DNA of 64,000 nt, taken from positions 1 through 64,000 of the forward strand of contig JAVEUP010000002.1 in the NCBI GenBank assembly GCA_034005525.1, in the 5' to 3' direction. Positions within the stretch are counted from its first letter, which is position 1, and every line of letters starts with the position of its first letter. The translations under genes were made by a program, and so were the position numbers. This DNA is from PWXP01 sp034005525. GTDB taxonomy: Bacteria; Planctomycetota; Planctomycetia; Pirellulales; Thermoguttaceae. Below the pieces are notes generated by a model. The model had not been told where the DNA came from and searched no databases. It saw only the letters and a program-made list of their open reading frames with translations. Shown one piece after another: positions 34,688-43,900 of this stretch.

Positions 34688-36124
34688 TTACATGGTTTCC
34701 AAAGCGATGTTCCAATCGGTAAAGAGTTGCATCATGCGCAATTGCGTCGCGGCGGAAGGCGGCAGGGCGTCGTCGCGCAGCCAGACGACGCCCGGCCGGC
34801 AGCGCGGCGGCGCCGGGCCGTCCTTCCCGGCGCCGGTGCGATCGACTGCCAGCCACTTCCAGCGGTCCAGGGCGGAGTTGTCGCCCAGGATCAGAAGCGG
34901 CGTTGGTCCGCGCCGGGTCTCGACGTCTTTGACGGCCCGGCGGTCGAAGAAATCGGCCGGCAGCGGCACGTCGCCCCGAACATCGAGCACGTAGGCTCCC
35001 AGGGGCACAGCCGTAGGATGGACGTTCCCGTCCGTCGTGGACTCAGGGGTGGTGCCCTTCTCCGGATGACGGACAGGAATGTCCATCCCACCTTGGCTGT
35101 CCTCCGCCGGCGCCAGCGAACCGAGTGCGGCGGCCAACACTGGGCGTTGCGATGGGGCGACGTCGCCGGCAGCCGGATGAAGCAGGCGCCAGCGGGCGGC
35201 CAAACGCCGCCGACCGGCGGCCTCCCGGGCCGCTTCAGCCAGCAGACGCAGAAACAGCGAGTCGGCCACCTCCGACCGGCCAAGCTGGCGATGCCACGGC
35301 AGGTAACTGACCACCAGCCGCCGCGATTCCGCGCCCTCGACCGGGGTGCGCAGTTCCTCCACGAGCGGCCAACCCGGGCCCGCGAGCCACGTCTGCCGGT
35401 TCGCAATGCGAAGCGTGTCCCGGCTGAACGGCGAACGGCACCCGGCGAAAATCGGCGGCAACGCCCACTGTTGTGCCTGCAAGTCGGCCAGGACACTGCA
35501 GGTGTGTTTCGGCAGGACAGTCATCGTCCGGCCGTTGGCCCCCTTGCTGCACGTGTCGCTGCCTGCCAGCACCAGCAAGTTCACGTTCCGCTCGACCGCC
35601 AGGCGCGCCAGCGCGGCGGGATCGTCGCCCGGCGCCACGCAGCCGGCCACCAGCAACGCCTGGCGCCCCGGCACCGGACGGTCGGCTGCGCGAAACGACC
35701 TGAGGTCCCGGTGCCTCGCCAGCGGCAGGGCCAGGGCATCGCACCACGCGTAGAACCAGTCGGGGGCTCCGGCGGCTATCCAGGTTACGTCGCCTTCGAG
35801 GCCGGCCGGCCGATCGGGATACACGACCAGTTCCGCCAGCACGGCATCAACGTTGTCGAGGGCAATCACCTGAAAGACTACCGGCACCCGTATCCGCGGC
35901 GCGGTGAACTCGGCCGCGCCGTTCTTCACCCCAGCCGGCTCGCCCCACGCCTGGCCGAACGCCCTCAGGACCAGCTTCGCGCCCGGCCTGGCCGCTTCGG
36001 CGCCGATCGGCACGACGGCCTGCCGGCCCGCGCGGGCGAAAGTGACCGGCGGCTCCTCTGCCCGGGCCGCCGCCGTCGCCGCCGTGAGGCACACAGCCGC
36101 CAGGTATGCGCATATTCTTTGCAT
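34688..36124 (-). CDS. Exported protein of unknown function interrupted in frame by a palindromic repeat
   Basis: 478 residues with a signal peptide (ICAYLAAVCLTAATAAARA). Residues about 28-100 look like an Ig-type or jelly-roll strand domain (VVPIGAEAARPGAKLVLRAF; VPVVFQVIAL). Residues about 110-310 have Rossmann-like alternation (RQALLVAGCVAPGDDP; NVNLLVLAGSD; RRLVVSYLPWHRQLG). No family recognised. About residues 345-370 (MDIPVRHPEKGTTPES and on) are encoded entirely by an inverted-repeat element at 35013-35091, so they are probably an inserted surface loop. The gene starts 3 bases after the stop of the 1542-residue paralogue, implying translational coupling. Confidence 0.7.
   Translation of the reverse strand: MQRICAYLAAVCLTAATAAARAEEPPVTFARAGRQAVVPIGAEAARPGAKLVLRAFGQAWGEPAGVKNGAAEFTAPRIRVPVVFQVIALDNVDAVLAELVVYPDRPAGLEGDVTWIAAGAPDWFYAWCDALALPLARHRDLRSFRAADRPVPGRQALLVAGCVAPGDDPAALARLAVERNVNLLVLAGSDTCSKGANGRTMTVLPKHTCSVLADLQAQQWALPPIFAGCRSPFSRDTLRIANRQTWLAGPGWPLVEELRTPVEGAESRRLVVSYLPWHRQLGRSEVADSLFLRLLAEAAREAAGRRRLAARWRLLHPAAGDVAPSQRPVLAAALGSLAPAEDSQGGMDIPVRHPEKGTTPESTTDGNVHPTAVPLGAYVLDVRGDVPLPADFFDRRAVKDVETRRGPTPLLILGDNSALDRWKWLAVDRTGAGKDGPAPPRCRPGVVWLRDDALPPSAATQLRMMQLFTDWNIALETM
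35013..35091. repeat. Palindromic repeat inserted in frame within a coding sequence (79 bp)
   Basis: The left arm (35013-35036, starting GTAGGATGGACG) and right arm (35068-35091, ending TGTCCATCCCAC) are inverted repeats matching at 21 of 24 bases, with a 31-base centre. The element lies wholly inside the reading frame of the minus-strand gene and is read through without a stop. This resembles palindromic elements that insert in genes in other bacteria. Confidence 0.8.
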
Positions 36125-36127
36125 CGC

Positions 36128-39100
36128 TCAGTTCCCCGGTCTTTCTTCTCTATTCGACGTTTCAGCGGCCGCTTGGTTCGCGTCCGTTTCGGCCAGTTGC
36201 TTCCGAATATGGTTGCGCCACCAGTGGAGTTCGCGGTGGTCCGAGTCGTGCATCAGCGAGTACGAGACTTCGATCTGCTCGATGGCGGCCAGGGCTTCCG
36301 GCCATCGCTTCTGGGTCCGCAGAAGCACCAGCCGGCGATACATGCCTGTGAACGAAGCATTTGGGTTCGCCGTCAATTCGGCGAGCCGCCCATAGTATTC
36401 AAGTGCTGCCTCGGGCCGGTTCATGCACCACAAGTCGTGCAGGTGGCCCAGCAACAGCAGCGCCTCGGCACATTCGGGATCGTCGCGGAGCACAGTCTCG
36501 GCCAGCTCCTTCGCCTCGTCGAATCGGCGCACGGAGTAGGCCACCATAGCGCGGTCCAAGGGCGGCAGGGCGGCAACGACTTCCCGCTGCCGTTGCCGGT
36601 ACTGTTCGGTGGTCAGGGCGCGGCCGGCGCGCCGGGCTGTGGCAAGCAGATCGTCGATGGCCACGAATATCAGTCCGTCGCTTGTACCGAGCCAAACGCC
36701 GCGTTGGGTGCCCACGGCGTGGGCCGCATCATGCACGGCCAGGGGGCCGTACCAGGTATCGGTTCGGGGATCCCAAGCGAGCAGGCTCTCGTGGTGGACG
36801 AAGACGAGCCGATTATCCACGGCCACCATGTACATGCTTTGGATCGGGCAATCGGATGGAAGCGGCACGAAAAACCGGAGAGGGCCAGTGTTGCGCTCAA
36901 AAAAGGTCTCGCCCCACCAACTGCCGACGATCGTTCCCTTTGCGTCGAACTCGTGGAGCCCGGCGTTGGTTACAAAACGCCGCCGGCCAACCTCCGCGGA
37001 AGTGACGAACCCCGAGGGATTGTAGGAAGACAACGAGCCGTCGGGATAGTCCCATCCGTAGGGAACGCCGCCACTATGAGGGGTGACGTCGAATTCCGGT
37101 GCCAACAGGTCGTGGTACAGGTGGTACGCGCCCCAAGCCCGCAACGCAGCACCGTCTCGCCAGAACATGATGGGAATCGTTCGAGGGTGGTCGCGCTGCG
37201 CGCGATGGCGCAGCGTGACGGCGGCGTCAGGCAGTTCGAGTGTGAAGAACACCGCCCCCTGCCGCTCCGACCTCCCCACGCAGAACCACGTCTGCTCGCC
37301 AAGCGGATGAAGGGCATAGACGCCTTCCGCCGGCAGCCCCTGCTCGGGCCCGTAGCTCGACCATCGTTCAGTTTGCGCATCGAACACGAGCAGGCCGTTG
37401 CACCGGGTGCCGAGATAAAGCCGGCCGGCCTGGAACTTGGCGACGAGGACGTGCAGCGGTTCGGCCACCTCCGGCTGCGGCAGGAGTTTCACGCCCTCGC
37501 TCAACTCGCGTCCGGTCAGCTTATCGTGGTACGGCTCTCCGATGGGGCACCCCGCGTCGTCCAGCACCACGTAGCCGAGCACTTGCGACTGTGGCTCGTA
37601 TCCTGAGCCAGCAAAGACTCCCCACCCGATCCTACTGAGCCCTCCCCTCACGACGTACAGCCGCCGTTCGCCCTCCACTAGCGCCGAGATGGGCACGCCC
37701 GAGGTGCCGGGGGCCCGGCGAGCATGGCGAATCCGCAAGCCTTCGACCGGCGGCATGGTGCGGATGATGGACCTTTCGGTGATGACCTTGTCGCAAAAGA
37801 CCTCAGTGGCCGGCCGGCGAAGCGACAGTCGACGGACGGTATTCGCAGTCAGTTCCTTGCACCACCGGTCGAACTCCGCCACGCCAGCGGCACCGTCCAG
37901 CGCCTCCAGCAAGCTGCAAGTGTCGCCGATGACATTGGTTTGCACGATTTGCGGCCCGGTTCCGAGGCGTTCCCGCAACTCGGCGATCAGTCTTCGGGCG
38001 CGGTCCATGCTTCCGTCTTCGACGGCGAGCCGGGCGGCGCGGACCCATATCGCGTTGTGCTCCCGGAGCGATTGGTGCAGCGAATAGGCATCGCCCGTCG
38101 ATGCCGTCTTTTCCGCCTCGACGCACTGCCGCAGAATCGCGTCGACCCACTGTTGACGGGCCTCCAACGGCACGCCGGTCCGCGCCATGGCGCGGGCGAC
38201 GATCACAAGCATCATGGCCTGGTACTCACTGGCGAGCGAGTGGCAACGGTGTTCGACCGAATGCTCGAGCAGCACCTTGACGTTGCGGATCATCCGCAGC
38301 CGTTGCGGCGTCAGTTGAAGAGTGCCGGAGAAGTCCAAGTTCCCCAGCGCCAGGTGGACGGGAGCACGGCAGACCTCGTGAATCGTGCCGGGGCGCGCCG
38401 CCTTGGGACCGAACTGCTCGAAGTACCGCACGGCATGGTCGAGGATGCGCTCGGCCAGATCGGTCAAATCGCTCGCCGGACGGGCCACCGTCGCGAAAGG
38501 GCGAGTATACGAATTCCGCAGGGCCTCCAAGTGTTCGATGGCCGCGTCATCGAAGGTAGGATCCAACTTCAGCGCCGTTTCGGCATGGCCAAGCCGCGAT
38601 GCAAGCTTCTGCGGGTCGTCGGTGCCTGGCTCCTCCTCATGGATTGCCCTGGCTGCGCGAAGTTCCACCTCGGCCTGCCGGCGGCGAACGGCCATGTCGT
38701 CCAGCCAGTCGGCGGCGGCGGCCGGTTGGGCCTCGCGCAGAACTTCGGCAAGCTTCTCCCACGCGCGGGCGGCCGCGGCGTCGAACTCGCCGACCGTGCC
38801 GCCGATCAGAAGCGATTGCCCCTCCTCCGCCTCGGCGAGTGCGACGTGGACGGTAATCTCGACCGGTGTTTCCTCGAACGTCTTGCCACGCCCGTCCCCT
38901 TCGCGAAGGCTCAGTTCGATGGTGGCATCGGCCTGTGGAACGAACCGCCGCCCACCCGGCAGGCGGCTGAGCCCCATCAACAGCAGTAACGACTCTTCTT
39001 TCGCGCTGCCCGCTTCCAAGTGGCGAACGTGGACGAGCCCCGGCGAGCGGGCCACTGCCTGCTCGAACACTTGCCCCAGCCGTGCCGCCAGCGGCGCCAG

Positions 39101-40756
39101 CCGCGGATTACGCTCGGGGTTGTCCGCGCCGAAACAACGCACTTTCAGCCTGCCATCCTTCGGTCGAACGACCTCCGTGAGGCCCTCGCGGCACTGCTCC
39201 ACCAGCGCCGCCACGTCGTCTTCACGAAGCGGCCAGTCGCACTCCGCCTCGCTCAGCACGTTGCCGTGCGACAGGCCGACCAGTCTCGCGCGGGCCACGG
39301 GAACCAGCGCGGGCGCATCGACCTCCAAACGGAGCATCGCGTCGAAGCTGAGCATCGGCGCCGGCGGGCCGGTCGCCAAGTCGCGTTCCCCGAGCAGCCG
39401 GTCGATCTGCTGACGATCGACCACGCGAGCCAGCCCGGCCGTGGCGATTTCCTGTGCCAGGCGGTCGCAGGCCGCTTCAGCGGCGGCCAGAATCGAAGCG
39501 TCGGCGCCGGGCGGAAGCCGCGGCGGAAGGACGACGACCGCGGGAGCGGCGAGCCCCAGCGGCGCTGGCGCTTCAGTGGAATCTCGGCCTGCCAGCGGAG
39601 GCGCCGAACGTTCCGCCGCGACGACCTCCGGCCCTTCCTCGCCCGGCCCGGGCTCGGAAAACGGGAGCAGGGCATGATACCCGGCCGGCAAATGCCGCTT
39701 CAGCCAACAAGGCAACGGAGAACTCAACGGCGAGGGATGTTCGAACGACCGGCCAAGATACGGCAGCGGGCACAGGCCTTCACCCCCGCCCGGATACATC
39801 AGTCCGGCGGGCATCACGCGGACGCCGCTAAAACCGTAAAAGGCACCGCCCGTTTGCAGATAGTAAACGCCCACCGAGCCGTGGAACAGTCCAACGCAGC
39901 GCTCGGTCAGTTGCACGTACGCGATCCGCGGAAGTCCGTCCGGCATGGAGTTTCGAGCGATAGGATCGTCCTTTGCCGCTATCTCGAACGATCGGGTGGA
40001 AGCGACGCTGAGCACGCGCACGTGCGTCTGCCCAATCGTCCGATGCGCCCGACCGGGGGTTAGAGGCCCGGTCCCTCGCGTTTCATAAGGGAACACGCCA
40101 GCCGCGGCCAGTAGGCCCCCGGGCGCGCTGTGCTCGAAGATATATTCCTGCGCGAACTCGTCGGGGCTGAGTTCACGAACCCTCAGCAGCAGGTAGCGAA
40201 GGGGGTCGTGGCGGTCGCCGGTCCGGTCGAGGGCCGCGTATGTAGCCTCGGCGTCGGCGTGCATGAGCATGGCCACGGCGCGGGGGTCGAGCGGGTCGTT
40301 GTGGAAGCGGGCCCAGTAGTCCGGCAGCAGGGCCTCGGCGTGCTCGCGGTACAGGGCGCCAAGCCGCTCACCTAACGCGGTCGTGCGGTACGACGCGTCG
40401 AGCGCCTCGACAATCTCGACGCACGCTTGCCGGGCTTCCATATCGGGGCAGTGCCGGGCGAACGCAATCACACGGTCGACGTGCCCCTGCCCCTGCTCCG
40501 CCAGCCGGCGGGCGGCGTCGGGGCGTGTTTCGGCGTGCTCCAACTCCCCGAGCAGCCGATCCACCTCGCCGACCGAAAGGATCGGGTCGAACAGCTTCGC
40601 TTCGAGGGCTGCAATTTGCTGCTGCCACGTCCCGACGTGGGGCGGCGCGGCCCGGCCGGCATCCGGCTCGGCCCCAGTTACCCCGTTCGAGCCGAATATT
40701 GCCAGGCACGCCAAGCATATTGCGAGAACGGCAGGGCGAAAACCGTGGCACGCCAT
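36128..40756 (-). CDS. Very large exported CsgG-like / propeller / TPR protein (paralogue 1)
   Basis: 1542 residues with a signal peptide (AVLAICLACLAIFGSNGVTGA). Residues about 45-400 form an N-terminal extension absent from its paralogue: helical repeats, then a beta-rich segment (VGVYYLQTGGAFYGFSGVRV). Residues about 405-520 are CsgG/TolB-N-like (PAVVVLPPRLPPGADAS; LARVVDRQQIDRLLGERD). Residues about 520-1080 are mainly helical. About 1090-1400 is propeller-like (GLLVFDAQTERWSSYGPEQG; LLAWDPRTDTWYGPLAV; GVWLGTSDGLIFVAIDD). The last 100 residues are TPR-like. Probably first of four tightly spaced genes, and 195 bp downstream of the alpha-2-macroglobulin-like gene. An envelope or surface function is inferred from the signal and the CsgG-like part. 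Confidence 0.75.
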   Translation of the reverse strand: MACHGFRPAVLAICLACLAIFGSNGVTGAEPDAGRAAPPHVGTWQQQIAALEAKLFDPILSVGEVDRLLGELEHAETRPDAARRLAEQGQGHVDRVIAFARHCPDMEARQACVEIVEALDASYRTTALGERLGALYREHAEALLPDYWARFHNDPLDPRAVAMLMHADAEATYAALDRTGDRHDPLRYLLLRVRELSPDEFAQEYIFEHSAPGGLLAAAGVFPYETRGTGPLTPGRAHRTIGQTHVRVLSVASTRSFEIAAKDDPIARNSMPDGLPRIAYVQLTERCVGLFHGSVGVYYLQTGGAFYGFSGVRVMPAGLMYPGGGEGLCPLPYLGRSFEHPSPLSSPLPCWLKRHLPAGYHALLPFSEPGPGEEGPEVVAAERSAPPLAGRDSTEAPAPLGLAAPAVVVLPPRLPPGADASILAAAEAACDRLAQEIATAGLARVVDRQQIDRLLGERDLATGPPAPMLSFDAMLRLEVDAPALVPVARARLVGLSHGNVLSEAECDWPLREDDVAALVEQCREGLTEVVRPKDGRLKVRCFGADNPERNPRLAPLAARLGQVFEQAVARSPGLVHVRHLEAGSAKEESLLLLMGLSRLPGGRRFVPQADATIELSLREGDGRGKTFEETPVEITVHVALAEAEEGQSLLIGGTVGEFDAAAARAWEKLAEVLREAQPAAAADWLDDMAVRRRQAEVELRAARAIHEEEPGTDDPQKLASRLGHAETALKLDPTFDDAAIEHLEALRNSYTRPFATVARPASDLTDLAERILDHAVRYFEQFGPKAARPGTIHEVCRAPVHLALGNLDFSGTLQLTPQRLRMIRNVKVLLEHSVEHRCHSLASEYQAMMLVIVARAMARTGVPLEARQQWVDAILRQCVEAEKTASTGDAYSLHQSLREHNAIWVRAARLAVEDGSMDRARRLIAELRERLGTGPQIVQTNVIGDTCSLLEALDGAAGVAEFDRWCKELTANTVRRLSLRRPATEVFCDKVITERSIIRTMPPVEGLRIRHARRAPGTSGVPISALVEGERRLYVVRGGLSRIGWGVFAGSGYEPQSQVLGYVVLDDAGCPIGEPYHDKLTGRELSEGVKLLPQPEVAEPLHVLVAKFQAGRLYLGTRCNGLLVFDAQTERWSSYGPEQGLPAEGVYALHPLGEQTWFCVGRSERQGAVFFTLELPDAAVTLRHRAQRDHPRTIPIMFWRDGAALRAWGAYHLYHDLLAPEFDVTPHSGGVPYGWDYPDGSLSSYNPSGFVTSAEVGRRRFVTNAGLHEFDAKGTIVGSWWGETFFERNTGPLRFFVPLPSDCPIQSMYMVAVDNRLVFVHHESLLAWDPRTDTWYGPLAVHDAAHAVGTQRGVWLGTSDGLIFVAIDDLLATARRAGRALTTEQYRQRQREVVAALPPLDRAMVAYSVRRFDEAKELAETVLRDDPECAEALLLLGHLHDLWCMNRPEAALEYYGRLAELTANPNASFTGMYRRLVLLRTQKRWPEALAAIEQIEVSYSLMHDSDHRELHWWRNHIRKQLAETDANQAAAETSNREERPGN

Positions 40757-40951
40757 GACGTTGGCTCCTCGCGGGCATTGCTGCTGTTAGGGCCCGGCAC
40801 AGGGTAGCCGATGACGGCGCAGGGCCATCTTCGGTGCCTGTCGACTTTAGAGACCGACGCGGAGATTCCCTGCCGTGAACGCCGCACGGCTACCGCCCTT
40901 TGCCTGAGGTGCATTGTACCCCATGGCAAAGGCGGCCCGCAATGGAACGCC

Positions 40952-43900
40952 TCACCGTTTCGGCGCCGGCGCCTCGCGCACCACGGCGCCGCACTCGTCG
41001 CTGAGGATCAGGATGGCAAACCGCTCGGCGCCGGCCTGCCGGTCGCCGCTTACAGAGGCGTAGTCGAACCGGCCGCGCAGGTCGGTGTACCCGTCCTTGT
41101 AGAACCGTACGTTCCCGTTGCTCATCCGGGCGTACACCTTCACGTACACGCCGCCGTAGCCCCGCTCCTCGCCGCGCCGACGCACCTGAAGCTGCCCGTA
41201 GTTCTCCATCATCCGCGCGTCGAGCCGGTTGGAGAAGTGCGTGGCCGCCCGCTTGATCGGCCCGCCGACGACCTCGATCATCACGTTCCGCCGCGCCATT
41301 TCGTCGGGCAGGGTGATCGCCATGCTGTCCTCGTTGGGCAGCAGCGCGACCGTGTCGGTCCGGTTGGGCCGGAGGTAGGCGAACTGCCGGCCGTACTCGG
41401 TTACGAACGGCTGGGTTGAGAACAGAAGCTCGATGTCCATCAGGTAGTAGTTCACCTGCACGCAATCGAGGTTGGCATAGGCCAGCTCGATCCGGTCGCC
41501 CTCGACGCGGATTTGCAGCGCCGGGTCGGTCTCGGCAAGCCGCTCTTGCTGCTGGTCGCGGTCGTCGGCGTCGACGATGCGGCCCTCGGCCTTGCCCTCG
41601 ATCTGGTCGAGCTGCGCCAGCACGTTCTCGAACCGCTTGCGCCACCGGTCGACCGCGTGATCGGCGCGGGCCTCGGCAATCCGCCGGGCCTTCGCCAGAT
41701 CGTCGGTGTAGAAGGCCAGGTACGCCCGAAAATAATCATACTGCAAGCGGGCGTCGAGCTGCTCGGGATCGACCTGGGCGAAGACGTCGAGCGCTTCGCC
41801 CACGCGGTCCTGCAACAGCAGGTAGTACACGATGGTCATGCGGTCGGTCGCGTCGAACCCGGGTTTGTGCGCCAGGATGTCGAGCAGGGCCATGTACTGC
41901 CGGTGGACGGCCGGGTTGACGATCTTCCGCCGCGGCCCGAGCTGGTGCGCGCGGGCGTTGACCAGAGGATCGTACTCGAGCAGCTCCCACGCGCGGCGCT
42001 CGACCGGGTCGATCGCCAGCAGCGTCGACTCCAGGTAACTGCCGCAGCGCTGTACGAACGAGTCCTGGTGCCGCAGGTACTGGCGCATGGCCGGCAGGTG
42101 GTTGTGCATCAGGCTGTACGACCAGAGCGTGTCGTCGTAGGTAAACCGGGCTTCGAGCAGTTCGACGACCGAACTGAAGAACGCGGCGTCGCGCATGCGC
42201 CAGGCGATGCGCGTCAGATCGATCGACTCGACGTTGTTCGTCTCGACGAACTCTAGCACCTGCTCCTCGGTGCCGTGCTGCGAGACGTAGTCCCAGTTTT
42301 CGCGGTCGATTTCGGTCGGCTCCTTCACCACGTTGAAGCGGAACGGCGGCGCGAACGCCGCCAGGCTTTCCCTGCGGGCAACGTGGACGGGGAAGTGGGC
42401 GTAGTCGCCCGGCTCGGGGAAGTAGAAATGGTACTCGATCTTCACCGTCTCGAACGGCTCGAGGCTCACGTGCCGGCTCTGCAGGGCGCGGTCGCCCAGC
42501 ACCGGCATGGCGCCTTCGGGCACTTGCAGCAGCACGTCGAGCCGCTGGCGGCCGGACGCGGGGTTGGTCACGACCACCTGCGCGCCGTAGACGGTTTGCA
42601 CGAGGAACTCGTCGGTGACGAACTTGTCCACCCGCTCGCCGTCCACTTCGCGGTAGCGGTCGGCGCACTGAAAGAAGTTCTGGCTGACGAGGATGGGCAT
42701 TTCCTCCTCGGCCGGCTCGGCCGGTTCGATCTGCCGATAGTAGGCCACCAGCGGCGAGGCGGCGGTGAGCGTAACCGGCGTGGGAACGTCGGCGTCAGGA
42801 TCCAAGCCCGAAAGCTCGTGCTCCGCCGGCTCGAACGGCAGGTCGAGCACCGAGAGGGCGAGCATCATTTCGGTGAAGTTGCCGTTGGCCTCGGCCAGTT
42901 TCGTCGAGAGGAACGGTCCCTCGTCGTGGCGGGCGTAGTCGCGCCAGAAGGCGTTGACCGGCACCAGGTCGGCATCCTGTTCGGTAATGCGACGCTGGTA
43001 GTAGTTGTTCTCGGCGTACTCGACCGTCGGCGCCACGTCGCGGTAGAACCGCCGGACATGCCGGCGTGCAGCCCGGGCTTCGTCGAGGTTCCTACGGCGT
43101 GCCATCTCGGACGCAAACGCGGCGTTCTCCTGCCCGAAGGGGTCGTCCGTATCATCGGGCAGTGGGCCGCGACTCGCCAGGTCCATGGCGCTGTACCGTT
43201 CCGGCGCCGGAGCGCCGAGCGTGCTTCGTGCCGCCCCTTCCATGCTGCGTGCCCCACTGCTCCTGCTAAGAGACGGCTCACCGAACGGGTCCGCTGCCAC
43301 GTCCGACAGTTCCTCCATGACCTCCACTTGGCGCAGCACCTGCCCTTCGAACTCGCGCGTGATGCCCTCGGTGGCCAGTGCGCTACCCTGGAGGGCCATC
43401 TCGAACAACTGGTTGGCCCAATGGATGTCCGGTGGAATCAGGTCGTCGCGGTCGGCGATGTGCCGGCTCATCCGCTCCTGCTGCCCAAGCCGCCGCCCCA
43501 GCAGCACGCGTTCTGCCGCGTTGAGCCGGCCGAACACCCAGCGATCGGCGTAGGGGCTCAGATCGCCGGCCAGCAGGTAATGGTCCATGAAGGTCTTGGT
43601 TTGTTTGTTGGCCAGGTGTGGCCGCACGACTTCGTCGAAGAACGCCCGGTCCTTGTGGTACAGGAAGAAGTGCAACTCGTGGCAGGCGAACTCGGCGTAT
43701 GTTTCGCGTTTTTCCTCGGGCTCGAGTTTGGGCCAGCCGACGATGAACGCGAACTTGCCCAGCTTGTCGTCGCCACCGAACTCCTCGTTGAGCGTCATGA
43801 ACAGCCGGTAGACGGCGCCGATCGAGTCGTAAATCGCCAGTCGCGCCTCGGTCAGGTCTTGGAACGAGACCGCGTCGCCGGGCATCAGCACGTCGATGTT

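Noticed and set aside
34205..37606. 1133-residue plus-strand frame opposite the envelope cluster
   Set aside because: It is antisense to three genes with signal peptides and tight spacing, and has shadow-like composition.
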